Source: RGIG8124 sp045130665 (lineage in GTDB: Bacteria > Bacillota > Clostridia > Christensenellales > CAG-917). Taken from it: a stretch of DNA of 64,000 bases. Where the stretch lies: positions 62,001 to 126,000 of the forward strand of contig JBGUQC010000004.1 in assembly GCA_045130665.1 (NCBI GenBank). Direction: 5' to 3'. Positions within the stretch are counted from its first letter, which is position 1; every line of letters begins with the position of its first letter. Below, in pieces: positions 7,972 through 17,363 of the stretch. The notes beneath the pieces are model-generated. The model was given only the letters and a program-made list of their open reading frames with translations, was not told the origin of the DNA and ran no database searches. Made by a program: the position numbers and the translations under genes.

Positions 7972-9189
7972 ATGGAGACAACTACAGTTATTACACCTTG
8001 TGGCAAAGTTATTGGCGAAGTAACCGATTACGGTGCAAAATTTCAAGGTATTCCTTACGCAAAAGCTAAAAGATTTGCAAAACCAACAGAAATCACTCAA
8101 TTTGATGGAGATGTAGACGCAACAAAACAAGGCGTTTGCTGTCCTCAAATGAGAGCATATTGGAACGAAGAACATCGTTTCTATTATAAAGAGTTTAGAG
8201 TTGGCCAAACCTTCACTTATTCTGAAGATTGCCAAATATTAAATATATTCCAACCAAAAGATGCAAAAAACTGCCCTGTTCTTATTTATATTCATGGTGG
8301 TTCATTTACTGGCGGTAGTATTAATGAAACACACTTTGATGGTTCCGCTTATACTAAACGTGGCGTGATTTGTGTAACAATTAACTATAGACTTAACATA
8401 TTTGGTTCTTTTGCAGATATGGAACATAGTAAAGGTAATCTCCATATCATGGATCAATGTGCAGCAATTAATTGGATTATCCATAATATAGAAGCTTTTG
8501 GCGGAGATCCATCCTCTATTACACTTATGGGACAAAGCGCTGGCGCCATGAGTATTCAGACATTGATTTGTACAGATGATCTCAAGGGAAAAATCAAAGG
8601 AGCTATTATGTTGTCTGGTGGAGGCATTAGACGCGCTCTACTCCCTATTACAAAGCCAAATTCAGGATATTGGAAGCGTTTAATCAAGGAAACTGGCGCA
8701 AAATCATATGAAGAATTCTATAATATGGATTCAGAAACAATTTGGACTCCATGGAGAACTTCTCACTATTTAGGTAAAGCAGCTGAAACTAAAATTGTTG
8801 TAGATGGTGATCTTGTTAAAAACAAGAAATACATTACTGATGTTCCAGTAATTTTTGGTATTTGTAAGAAGGATTTATTCCCACCACTATTAAGACATAT
8901 GGCTAGAGACTATGCAAGAAAACAAGGAAGAAAAGGAAAAGATGCTTATATCTTTGAATTAAATAGATTACTTCCTCCAGATAATGCATCTTTCCACACA
9001 TGTGATGTTTGGTATGCTTTAGGAAGCCTTGGACTTTCTTGGAGACCATTTGAACAACATGATTATGATTTGTCCAATGAGATGGTAGATAGATTCTCAC
9101 AATTCTGTAGAACTTGTAATCCTAATGTTGATGGATATCCTGAATGGAACAAATATAAATCTAAGAAAGATGAATATATCTTTGAATAA
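7972..9189 (+). CDS. Type-B carboxylesterase family protein
   Basis: Predicted serine ester hydrolase of the carboxylesterase/PnbA family. Oxyanion-hole HGG lies at residues 108-110 (YIHGGSFTGG) and the nucleophile elbow GQSAGAMS places catalytic Ser at 189. The FHxxDVWYALG motif supplies the likely catalytic His at 342. The 405 residues are shorter than the usual ~500, with a reduced middle region. No signal peptide is visible, so it is probably cytoplasmic. GGGG precedes the ATG. It stands alone between a divergent gene and a terminator. The substrate cannot be told from sequence. Confidence 0.9.
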   Translation: METTTVITPCGKVIGEVTDYGAKFQGIPYAKAKRFAKPTEITQFDGDVDATKQGVCCPQMRAYWNEEHRFYYKEFRVGQTFTYSEDCQILNIFQPKDAKNCPVLIYIHGGSFTGGSINETHFDGSAYTKRGVICVTINYRLNIFGSFADMEHSKGNLHIMDQCAAINWIIHNIEAFGGDPSSITLMGQSAGAMSIQTLICTDDLKGKIKGAIMLSGGGIRRALLPITKPNSGYWKRLIKETGAKSYEEFYNMDSETIWTPWRTSHYLGKAAETKIVVDGDLVKNKKYITDVPVIFGICKKDLFPPLLRHMARDYARKQGRKGKDAYIFELNRLLPPDNASFHTCDVWYALGSLGLSWRPFEQHDYDLSNEMVDRFSQFCRTCNPNVDGYPEWNKYKSKKDEYIFE

Positions 9190-9193
9190 TAAA

Positions 9194-9225
9194 AAAAGCA
9201 GCTTTAATTAGCTGCTTTTCTTTTA
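9194..9225. terminator. Bidirectional terminator between convergent genes
   Basis: Stem AAAAGCAGCT/AGCTGCTTTT with loop TTAATT, flanked by A-rich and T-rich sequence. It serves the esterase (plus) and the PH-domain gene (minus). Confidence 0.85.
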
Positions 9226-9241
9226 TTTAAATACTATGTAT

Positions 9242-9802
9242 TTATTCTTTAATAACATCTATCTTTAACTTAGATGCATTCTCTTTTACAACTTCTTCAA
9301 TTTTGTTTGCCATTTCTCTTCCATCATATACTGGTGGACAGTAAATATAAACATTGTTATGACCTACAGGATAAAGCTCAATTCTAATATTTAATGAAAC
9401 AGCATTATCATGTCTATTAAATACAGATTGATTACAGTTCATTGTAATATTACCTGTAACTCTTTCAATTGAGAAAGTTCTAAAGTTTGTGGTTAAAATA
9501 CCATGTTTAACAATTACTCTCTTTTCTGTTAACACGACTTCATAATGTTTGCCATCTGCAAAAGCACAAAGTGTGAAAATAACACCAATTAGGTATAAAA
9601 TACCTGGGAATATTAACATACAGAATTCAACAGGATCATTTCCTAAAACTGTTGTTAATATGATTATAAAGACTACTAAAAAGATTGTTCCAATTACATA
9701 GAATGGAAGTCCTGCAATGATAGCCCTAGTTTTTGCACAACCTTTGGCTGAAAATAATATATTTTCATCCTTTTGTAAAATGTCTTTAAAGTCTTCGTTC
9801 AT
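9242..9802 (-). CDS. Membrane protein with bacterial PH domain (YdbS/DUF304-like)
   Basis: The 186 residues start with a short soluble part. Two hydrophobic spans follow (YVIGTIFLVVFIIILTTVL and FPGILYLIGVIFTLCAF), then a bacterial PH-like domain. Its hallmark is YEVVLTEKRVIVKHGILTTNFRTF with IERVTGNITM. Related proteins are membrane-anchored, with unknown or stress-linked roles. It lies 4 bp downstream of the DUF2804 gene and is probably translated from the same message. Confidence 0.75.
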   Translation of the reverse strand: MNEDFKDILQKDENILFSAKGCAKTRAIIAGLPFYVIGTIFLVVFIIILTTVLGNDPVEFCMLIFPGILYLIGVIFTLCAFADGKHYEVVLTEKRVIVKHGILTTNFRTFSIERVTGNITMNCNQSVFNRHDNAVSLNIRIELYPVGHNNVYIYCPPVYDGREMANKIEEVVKENASKLKIDVIKE

Positions 9803-9806
9803 AGTA

Positions 9807-10907
9807 TTACCACTTATTCTCTACGTATTCGCAGAATGCGTACATATCTTTGATTTCAATAACTGTGCCGTCATCAAGAACAACATTTCCGTTCCACTTT
9901 CCATGTACTTGGTGTGAATGCATTCTAAGTAAGTTAATTATATTAAGATCTGAATGATGGTCATATGTTGGAGTCATTGTTAAATTGAATCTCTTATCTT
10001 CAGATACAAATACCCATGGTTCCATATATTTGTCTGGTTTTGGGAATGTTTCTACGTCTACAGATCCAAATTTATGTGCTTTTCCATCATAGAAGATACA
10101 TGTTTCTGTTGCATTATCTTCATTACCGATTCCCCATGTGATTTCAAAGCCTACAATGTGCTTCTTTCCGTCTTTGTCTGTAACATAGCCTGAACCATTG
10201 CCCCAGTACCAAACGAGCTTGTATGGAGTGTTTACGCGGCCCCAGTCTAAACAACAGAATGTATCATCCTTAGAAAATTCATATTTTGTTTCGCCAACTG
10301 TTAATGTTCCAGAACATGGCATACAATTTAATTTTGTTGTCATGAAATATCTTGTTGGATAATCATCAAATGGTAAAACTGTTGTGATACTTTCTTGATT
10401 TTCGAACATATCCATTTCAAATTCTGCCTTTACTGGCTCTTTTTTGTTCATCATTTCAACAGTAAGATATCTTTTTGTCTTCTCTGTAACGAACTTAAAG
10501 TGGCCTGTTCCAACTGTGAAATCTACAACACTTGGTTGATCTGATACAGATGGAAGGATATATTCATCACTCTTTCCTAAGAATAAAGCCATTGGAGCAA
10601 GAACTGTCTTGCCATTTTCAATGTCTACTAAACAGACTGAGCCGTATCCACCAATAGAAATGTTAGCAAATGAAATTTGTAACATATATTTTCCATTGGA
10701 AATTTGATAGAAATCCCATTCTTTTTTACGTTTGTTAGGTGTTGAATAATCTCTGTTATATTCAAATACATCATGTCTTGCCCAGCCACCTTTAACTAAA
10801 AGTGTGCCATCTTCTGCAAGTAATGGTGTCTTTGTTTGATACTCAACTTGATTACGTTTGTGACCTAACTCTTGCCAACCAACATAAGTTTTTTTAACTT
10901 CTGCCAT
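9807..10907 (-). CDS. DUF2804 domain protein
   Basis: The 366 residues fit the DUF2804 family: FDDYPTRYFMTTKLNCMP, then CLDWGRVNTPYKLVWYWGNGSG, then GFEITWGIGNEDNATETCIFYDGKAHK, and a C-terminal aromatic stretch ending in YAFCEYVENKW. The fold is probably a lipocalin-like barrel related to proteins acting on lipids, but no reaction is established to my knowledge. GAGGGGAT precedes the ATG. It heads a pair with the PH-domain membrane protein, which suggests a shared envelope or lipid role (inference). Confidence 0.8.
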   Translation of the reverse strand: MAEVKKTYVGWQELGHKRNQVEYQTKTPLLAEDGTLLVKGGWARHDVFEYNRDYSTPNKRKKEWDFYQISNGKYMLQISFANISIGGYGSVCLVDIENGKTVLAPMALFLGKSDEYILPSVSDQPSVVDFTVGTGHFKFVTEKTKRYLTVEMMNKKEPVKAEFEMDMFENQESITTVLPFDDYPTRYFMTTKLNCMPCSGTLTVGETKYEFSKDDTFCCLDWGRVNTPYKLVWYWGNGSGYVTDKDGKKHIVGFEITWGIGNEDNATETCIFYDGKAHKFGSVDVETFPKPDKYMEPWVFVSEDKRFNLTMTPTYDHHSDLNIINLLRMHSHQVHGKWNGNVVLDDGTVIEIKDMYAFCEYVENKW

Positions 10908-10942
10908 AATTTATCCCCTCTTTCATAAGTTATTTAATTTAA

Positions 10943-12457
10943 TTAAATATTACCATTAGATTTTCTAAATGTAAACCCGTCTTTTACAAAGGTGTCTAGG
11001 TTTTTATTCAAATTGTCTATGAAATCCTTGTTAGTTTGTGTCTTTGTTACCATATTTATTAATGTTTCGGTGCTTTCTGCTGTATCTCCAGATGTTAACA
11101 TCTTTCTCATACCCCAAACTGCACTTAATTCACTTGAAGTCATTAATAATTCTTCTTTTCTTGTGCCAGATTTAGCAATATCTATAGCTGGGAAGATTCT
11201 TCTTTCAGAAAGTCTTCTATCTAGATGGATTTCCATGTTACCTGTTCCTTTGAATTCTTCGAAGATAACATCATCCATTCTACTACCAGTTTCAATTAAT
11301 GCTGTTGCAATGATTGTTAAAGATCCACCATTTTCAATATTTCTAGCAGATCCGAAGAATCTCTTTGGTGGGTGTAATGCGGTTGGATCTACACCACCGG
11401 ATAATGTTCTACCTGATGTTGGAACTACTGTATTGTATGCTCTTGCAAGTCTTGTGATACTATCTAATAGTATAACTACGTCTTCACCCATCTCAACAAG
11501 TCTCTTTGCTCTCTCTAAAAGTACATCTGCGACTCTTGTATGGTGCTCAGGAAGCTCGTCGAATGTTGAGTAAACAACTTCTCCGTTAATAGATCTTTGC
11601 ATGTCTGTAACTTCTTCAGGACGTTCATCAATTAATAATACGAATAACTTTACCTTTGGATAATTGATTGTAATTGAGTTTGCAATTAACTTTAAGAGTG
11701 TTGTTTTACCTGCTTTTGGAGGAGAAACAATAATACCTCTTTGTCCTTTACCAATTGGTGATACTAAATCTATTAATCTAATTGCAAATTCTCTTGGTTT
11801 GTTTGGTAATTCTAATCTTAATCTTTCATCTGGATAGATTGGAATTAAGTCATCAAACATTGGTCGTTTACCAACTTCGTTTGCATTTTTACCATTTATG
11901 GTAACTACTTCTGTTACAGAAACAGATTTACCTTCTTGCAATGTCTTACATTTTGCAACTACATAGTCACCTTTTCTTAATTGATATTGCTTAATTTTGG
12001 ATTGATGAACATATGCATCCTTATCTGAGAATCCATCATATGTTGCTCTAATAAATCCATAACCTTCTTGTGAGTTTATTTCTAAGAAACCTTCTCTAAT
12101 GATTTCTGGCTTATTATCTTTATTGTCTTTTTTAGGTGCTTCCTCTTTAATATCTTTTTTGTCTTCACCTATTTCAATTGGTTTAAAACCTGCTGCTTTT
12201 TTAGGAACAATGAATCCACTCTTTTTGCTTTGTTCTGCTACAGGTTGTGCTTCAACTTTTTCCTCTTTTGCAGCTTCTTGTGCTATTTCATCTTCTTTTG
12301 TGATGACCTTTTCTTCCTCCTTATTATTAGCAATAATGATATTTATAATATCATTTTTTAATGCTTTTGCAGGAACTTCAATCTCTAATTCTTTGCATAA
12401 ATTCTTTAAATCAGTAACGCTCTTACCTTTTAAATCTTTTTCTGTGTAATTACACAT
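10943..12457 (-). CDS. rho: Transcription termination factor Rho
   Basis: Hexameric RNA-dependent ATPase that ends transcription of untranslated RNA. The N-terminal Rho_N helices (KGKSVTDLKNLCKELEIE) are followed by a charged Glu/Lys-rich linker of about 65 residues not found in E. coli Rho. The cold-shock RNA-binding domain comes next (EGFLEINSQEGYGFIR, about residue 120), then Walker A SPPKAGKTTLL, the VILLDSITRLARAYN Walker B region and the R-loop SGGVDPTALHPPKRFFG. At 504 residues it is longer than the classical 420 because of the linker. AAGGAG lies about ten bases before the ATG. Confidence 0.97.
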   Translation of the reverse strand: MCNYTEKDLKGKSVTDLKNLCKELEIEVPAKALKNDIINIIIANNKEEEKVITKEDEIAQEAAKEEKVEAQPVAEQSKKSGFIVPKKAAGFKPIEIGEDKKDIKEEAPKKDNKDNKPEIIREGFLEINSQEGYGFIRATYDGFSDKDAYVHQSKIKQYQLRKGDYVVAKCKTLQEGKSVSVTEVVTINGKNANEVGKRPMFDDLIPIYPDERLRLELPNKPREFAIRLIDLVSPIGKGQRGIIVSPPKAGKTTLLKLIANSITINYPKVKLFVLLIDERPEEVTDMQRSINGEVVYSTFDELPEHHTRVADVLLERAKRLVEMGEDVVILLDSITRLARAYNTVVPTSGRTLSGGVDPTALHPPKRFFGSARNIENGGSLTIIATALIETGSRMDDVIFEEFKGTGNMEIHLDRRLSERRIFPAIDIAKSGTRKEELLMTSSELSAVWGMRKMLTSGDTAESTETLINMVTKTQTNKDFIDNLNKNLDTFVKDGFTFRKSNGNI

Positions 12458-12519
12458 AAACTAAAATCTCCTTGTGAGTAATAAAATAAAAATATAATCA
12501 AAAAATAACTTAGAGTTAA

Positions 12520-13170
12520 TTATTTGTTTTTTAATGTTGGGACTACTATGCTAATACCTTCTTTAAAATCTGCACTATTGTATACAAATGTATCTGTGCT
12601 TAGATAAATTATATTTTGTTTATAAAATAAATTGAGGAATTTGTCAACTTTATCTAAATCAAATGTCAATTTATCCATTTTATAATGCATAGGGATTACA
12701 ACCTTTGGCTTAATTTCATCTACATATTTTTTTGCCATCTTATAATCAATTGTGTATACTCCACCAACTGGTATTAATAAAATGTCTGGATTTATAATAT
12801 CTTTTATTATAGCTGGATCGAAATCTTGGCCAATATCACCTAAATGTACAATGGTTACTCCACTTGTAATATATTTAAATATGATGTTTTCACCACGGAG
12901 TAAACCCTTTTTATTGTCATGATATGAATGAGTTGATTCAATTTTAACGCCATTTATATCATAGTTTCCCAATCTATTTATAATAATAGGATTATTAACG
13001 ATGTTTTCTATAGCTGAATGGTCTTTGTGAGAATGAGAAACTGTTACAATATCTGCTTTTTGAGCTGGTAAATTATATCCAATATAATTGTTATATGGAT
13101 CAGTAATAATGGTTAAACCATTATCGTTTATAATTTTAAAACAAGAATGGCCTAACCACGTTACTTTCAT
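12520..13170 (-). CDS. MBL-fold metal-dependent hydrolase (UPF0173/YtkL-like)
   Basis: The 216 residues begin MKVTWLGHSCFKI, the typical start of this branch of the metallo-beta-lactamase superfamily. The metal site SHSHKDHS (HxHxDH) is intact, VHLGDIGQ follows as the third metal-binding element, and IPMHYK supplies the late His. Substrates of the family are unknown. It lies 4 bp downstream of prs and is probably in the same transcript. Confidence 0.88.
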   Translation of the reverse strand: MKVTWLGHSCFKIINDNGLTIITDPYNNYIGYNLPAQKADIVTVSHSHKDHSAIENIVNNPIIINRLGNYDINGVKIESTHSYHDNKKGLLRGENIIFKYITSGVTIVHLGDIGQDFDPAIIKDIINPDILLIPVGGVYTIDYKMAKKYVDEIKPKVVIPMHYKMDKLTFDLDKVDKFLNLFYKQNIIYLSTDTFVYNSADFKEGISIVVPTLKNK

Positions 13171-13173
13171 TTT

Positions 13174-14319
13174 TTAGTCTTTTCCTAATAAATTTCTAAT
13201 CTTTTCAGATGGATCTATTAATTTTGAAATACTTTGATTGAAGTTGGATGCAGCAATAATATATGTTGTATATTTTGACATATCTGCTACATGATACCAT
13301 GGACAATCTTTTAATTCTGGTAATGCATATGTTAAGTTTGTGCTAAATACTGCATCAAAGATGCCTTCTTCATATGCTTTGTTGAATTTTTCAACACCTT
13401 CTGAGAAGATAGCAAATGTAGCTGTTAAGAATACCTTATTTGCTCCCTTTTCTTTAATTTCTTTTGCAAGTTTGATAATTGAATCACCTGTTGCAATGAT
13501 ATCATCTGCTACGAATACGTTCATTCCCATAACTGGAGCACCTAAATATTCGTGTGCGATAATAGGATTTCTACCATTTACAACTTGTGTGTAGTCTCTT
13601 CTCTTGTAGAACATACCAAGGTCTACACCTAAAACTGATGCATAGTAAATGTTTCTTGCCATTGCACCTTCGTCTGGTGAGATACACATAAAGCTATTTT
13701 TCTCAAGTTTAATATCTGGGAAGTTCTTTTTCATGAGCTTCAATACTTGATAATGTGGGAAATAGTTATCAAATCCCATATATGGAACTGCATTACATAC
13801 TCTTGGATCGTGTGCATCGAATGTGATAATGTCATTGATTCCTAATCCATGTAATTCTTGGAGCATCATAGCGCAGTCTAAGGATTCTCTTGCGTTTCTT
13901 CTATGTTGTCTTCCACCATAAAGCATTGGCATAATGACTGTGATTCTTGCAGGTTTACATGTGCAAGCACATATAACTCTCTTTAAATCAGCATAATGCT
14001 CATCTGGTGTCATTGGAACTTTTTGTCCAAATAAATCATATGTAACACCATGATTGCCGACATCTGTGATGATATATAAGTCCTTACCTCTTACAGTTTC
14101 TGTAATTAAAGCTTTTCCATCACCTGATGTAAATCTTGGGTAAAGAGTCTCAATAATATATGTGTCTTTTCCATCTTGTGGAGCATGATCTGTTCCTTTG
14201 AACATTTCTACTAATCTTTTATCAATTAATTTTGCGAAATCGTCTGCTCCTGGAGTTGCAATAATTGCAAGTGGTGCTACTGGTTGACCTTGTAAATTTA
14301 ATTCACTGAATGGGGCCAT
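13174..14319 (-). CDS. prs: Ribose-phosphate pyrophosphokinase
   Basis: Makes PRPP from ribose 5-phosphate and ATP for nucleotide, His and Trp synthesis. Diagnostic segments are YGGRQHRRNARESLDCAM, FDAHDPRV and the PRPP-binding loop VFVADDIIATGDSI. At 381 residues it belongs to the longer form found in many Clostridia, not the ~315-residue classical type. GGAGGAT sits before the ATG. A textbook promoter at 14352-14380 drives it. Confidence 0.95.
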   Translation of the reverse strand: MAPFSELNLQGQPVAPLAIIATPGADDFAKLIDKRLVEMFKGTDHAPQDGKDTYIIETLYPRFTSGDGKALITETVRGKDLYIITDVGNHGVTYDLFGQKVPMTPDEHYADLKRVICACTCKPARITVIMPMLYGGRQHRRNARESLDCAMMLQELHGLGINDIITFDAHDPRVCNAVPYMGFDNYFPHYQVLKLMKKNFPDIKLEKNSFMCISPDEGAMARNIYYASVLGVDLGMFYKRRDYTQVVNGRNPIIAHEYLGAPVMGMNVFVADDIIATGDSIIKLAKEIKEKGANKVFLTATFAIFSEGVEKFNKAYEEGIFDAVFSTNLTYALPELKDCPWYHVADMSKYTTYIIAASNFNQSISKLIDPSEKIRNLLGKD

Positions 14320-14351
14320 TAAAAAAGTATCCTCCGAAAAATGTTATAATT

Positions 14352-14380
14352 AGTATAGCACTAGCATTTTTATTATTCAA
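14352..14380 (-). promoter_or_regulatory. Promoter of prs
   Basis: Minus strand TTGAAT (14375-14380), a 17-bp spacer and TATACT (14352-14357). The leader is about 25 bases. Confidence 0.8.
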
Positions 14381-14405
14381 TAAATAACGCCGTTTTTTAG
14401 AAAAA

Positions 14406-15500
14406 TTATGGGAATAAATCTATTGTTATAGAATCCATTACTGCAAAGCCTTTATCATTAAGGCGTACATTATCTCCATCTACAATAATAAAATCCTTAA
14501 ATTTTTCCAGTTGATCTTTACTAAAATAGCTCTTTGCTATTCCCTTGTTTGTTCTTAAAGATAAGAAAATCTTCTCTTCATTTATATCTTTTTGAGATAA
14601 AATCTCAATATCCATAAATGGATAATTATTTGTCTTATTAATTATATTGATATATGACTCAATATCCTCAGGATTTGCAAATCTAAACTCTTTATCCTCT
14701 TTTACAAATGAATGAGCACTTGGACCAAATCCTAAATATTCTTCTCTCATCCAATATCCCATATTATGTTTAGATATGTGCGTTTTGGAAAAATTGGACA
14801 CTTCATATCTTGTAAATTCGTTTTGTTTTAACGTTTCAACTGCTACATCAAAAAGAGATGCAACTTCATCATCATTTGGAACAGATATTTTCTTTTCTTC
14901 TATGTTTTTACATAGTTTTGTTTCAGGGTTCAACATAAGCTCATAACAAGACATATGATTAACATATTTTGCCAATTCATTTATCTCATCTTTTACGATA
15001 TCTGCTGTATCATATGGAAGACCAATAATTAGATCTGCAGAAATCTTGTCAAAGTACTTATTTGCAAGTTTTAGTGATTCTAATGCGGTCTTTTTGTCAT
15101 GAATACGTCCAACTGCTTTCAAATTATCATCTAATAAAGATTGAATTCCAATGCTAATTCTATTAACACCAAGCTCTTTACAATGCTTTAAAAAATTTTC
15201 AGTAATACTTTCTGGATTTGACTCAATTGTTATCTCTTCTACACTAGATAAATTAAACGATTCATGTAGTGTTTTAAAGATTAAATCTAAGTTAGAATTT
15301 GTAAGTAAAGATGGAGTTCCACCACCAATAAAAATGGTAGTAATTTGTCTATCTTTATATTTATTTCCTGCAAGTTGAATTTCTTTAACTAAAGATGGAA
15401 TAAACTTTTCTAAATTATATTTTTCACAAGGCATAATGGAATAAAAGTCACAATAGTCACATTTCTTTTTACAGAATGGTATATGAATATATAATTCCAT
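14406..15500 (-). CDS. hemW: HemW-type radical SAM protein
   Basis: A 364-residue member of the HemN/HemW group. The start MELYIHIPFC continues to a CxxxCxxC cluster at Cys10, Cys14 and Cys17 that binds the 4Fe-4S used to cleave SAM. TIFIGGGTPSLL and RISIGIQS are also typical. The length and the short tail fit the heme-trafficking protein HemW better than a true coproporphyrinogen III dehydrogenase HemN. AAGGAG precedes the ATG. It follows lepA by 9 bp, the lepA-hemW order of many Firmicutes. Confidence 0.92.
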   Translation of the reverse strand: MELYIHIPFCKKKCDYCDFYSIMPCEKYNLEKFIPSLVKEIQLAGNKYKDRQITTIFIGGGTPSLLTNSNLDLIFKTLHESFNLSSVEEITIESNPESITENFLKHCKELGVNRISIGIQSLLDDNLKAVGRIHDKKTALESLKLANKYFDKISADLIIGLPYDTADIVKDEINELAKYVNHMSCYELMLNPETKLCKNIEEKKISVPNDDEVASLFDVAVETLKQNEFTRYEVSNFSKTHISKHNMGYWMREEYLGFGPSAHSFVKEDKEFRFANPEDIESYINIINKTNNYPFMDIEILSQKDINEEKIFLSLRTNKGIAKSYFSKDQLEKFKDFIIVDGDNVRLNDKGFAVMDSITIDLFP

Positions 15501-15509
15501 TATTACTCC

Positions 15510-17315
15510 TTAGTCTGAATCGTTATCTACTTTAAGAATTTGTACGAATGCTTCGGATGGAATTTCAACAGATCCAACCTTTCTCATTCTCTTCTTTCCT
15601 TCTTTTTGCTTTTCAAGCAACTTCTTCTTTCTGGTTATATCTCCACCATAACATTTAGCAAGAACGTCTTTTCTAAATGCTTTGACAGTTTCTCTTGCAA
15701 TAACCTTGCCACCAACTGCAGCTTGAATTGGAATTTCAAACATTTGACGTGGTATGACCTCTTTTAATCTTTCTGCAAGTGCTCTACCTCTTTGGTATGC
15801 AAAGTCTTTATGAACAATTATGGATAAAGCATCACATTGTTCGCCGTTAATAAGCATATCTAATCTTATAAGGCTACTCTTTTGATATCCATCCATCTCA
15901 TAATCTAAGCTTGCATATCCTCTAGATTTAGATTTAAGCTTATCAAAGAAGTCATAAACGATTTCGTTTAATGGCATTCTATATAATAGTTCGCATCTAT
16001 TTGCATCTACATAAATTAGGTTAATATACTCGCCTCTCTTGTTTTGGCAAAGTTGCATAATTGAACCAATGTACTCCTTTGGAGTAAAAATACTACATTT
16101 AACAACTGGTTCTTCTATAAATGCTATCTCTGTAGGCCCTGGAAGCGCTGTAGGATTCTCTATAACTATTGTCTCACCATTTGTTAAGGTAACATTATAT
16201 TTAACGCTTGGAGTCGTTGTAATGAGGTCTAGATTGAATTCTCGCTCTAATCTCTCCTCTATAACTTCCATATGTAATAAGCCTAAGAAGCCGCATCTAA
16301 ATCCAAATCCTAAAGCAACAGATGTTTCTGGTTCAAATGATAAGGATGCATCATTTAATCTAAGCTTTAATAAAGCTTCTTTTAAATCATTATATCTTGC
16401 ACCATCTGCTGGATATACACCTGTATAAACCATTGGTAATACTTTCTTATATCCTGGCAATGGCTCTTTTGTTGGATTTGTAGCGCTTGTAATGGTATCA
16501 CCAACCGCACACTCAGATACATCTTTAACAGATGCTGAAATATATCCTACATCGCCTGCAGTTAATTGTTTTGTTGGTGTTGGTCCTGGTGAGAATACTC
16601 CGACTTCAACAACTTCAAAAGTTCTACCAGTTGCCATCATCTTAATTGTGTCTCCAGCCTTAACTGTTCCATCAAAAACTCTAATCATAGAAATAGTTCC
16701 TAAATAGTTATCATAATAACTATCAAAAATTAAACATTTTAATGGTTTATTAGGATCTCCATTAGGAGCTGGAATCTTTTCTACAATTTGTTCTAATACA
16801 TCTTCGATATTTAATCCAACTTTTGCAGAAATTTCTGGACATCCTGTGGTATCTATACCAATTTGATCCTCAATTTCTCTCTTTGTTTTTTCAATATCTG
16901 CGGATGGTAGGTCAATTTTATTTAAAACTGGTAGTATTTCTAAGTTATTATTAAGCGCTAGGTAAACATTTGATAATGTTTGCGCTTCAACGCCTTGAGA
17001 AGCATCTACAACTAAAACTGCGCCTTCACAAGCGGCTAAGGACCTAGATACTTCGTATGTGAAGTCTACATGTCCCGGAGTATCTATTAAATTAAATAGA
17101 TATTCCTCCCCTTTGTATTTATAGAACATTCTACATGTTTGGAGTTTAATTGTAATTCCTCTTTCTCTTTCAATGTCCATATTATCTAACAATTGGTCCT
17201 GCATATCTCTTTCAGAAACAGTACCAGTTGATTCAATAAGCCTATCTGCTAGAGTAGACTTACCATGATCAATATGAGCAATTATTGAGAAATTTCTAAT
17301 GTGTTTTTGATCCAT
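15510..17315 (-). CDS. lepA: Elongation factor 4 (LepA)
   Basis: Ribosome-associated GTPase that assists initiation and back-translocation. All G motifs are present: AHIDHGKST, ERGITI, DTPGHVDF and NKIDLP. The LepA-specific C-terminal domain ends in KVGSVEIPSEAFVQIL. The 601 residues match the family. The ATG at 17315 is fixed by an in-frame TAA four codons upstream. No Shine-Dalgarno is visible, and the start lies only about 12 bases after the T-run of a terminator-like hairpin. Confidence 0.97.
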   Translation of the reverse strand: MDQKHIRNFSIIAHIDHGKSTLADRLIESTGTVSERDMQDQLLDNMDIERERGITIKLQTCRMFYKYKGEEYLFNLIDTPGHVDFTYEVSRSLAACEGAVLVVDASQGVEAQTLSNVYLALNNNLEILPVLNKIDLPSADIEKTKREIEDQIGIDTTGCPEISAKVGLNIEDVLEQIVEKIPAPNGDPNKPLKCLIFDSYYDNYLGTISMIRVFDGTVKAGDTIKMMATGRTFEVVEVGVFSPGPTPTKQLTAGDVGYISASVKDVSECAVGDTITSATNPTKEPLPGYKKVLPMVYTGVYPADGARYNDLKEALLKLRLNDASLSFEPETSVALGFGFRCGFLGLLHMEVIEERLEREFNLDLITTTPSVKYNVTLTNGETIVIENPTALPGPTEIAFIEEPVVKCSIFTPKEYIGSIMQLCQNKRGEYINLIYVDANRCELLYRMPLNEIVYDFFDKLKSKSRGYASLDYEMDGYQKSSLIRLDMLINGEQCDALSIIVHKDFAYQRGRALAERLKEVIPRQMFEIPIQAAVGGKVIARETVKAFRKDVLAKCYGGDITRKKKLLEKQKEGKKRMRKVGSVEIPSEAFVQILKVDNDSD

Positions 17316-17325
17316 AAATACTTAG

Positions 17326-17358
17326 AGAAAAAAGCGCAACGAGGTTTCGCTGCGCTTT
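17326..17358 (-). terminator. Terminator-like hairpin between the GT gene and lepA
   Basis: Minus strand AAAGCGCA/TGCGCTTT plus three inner pairs (one mismatch), then six T. It lies directly after the stop at 17364 and just before lepA, which must be reached by read-through or from an unseen promoter. Confidence 0.75.
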
Positions 17359-17363
17359 AAGTC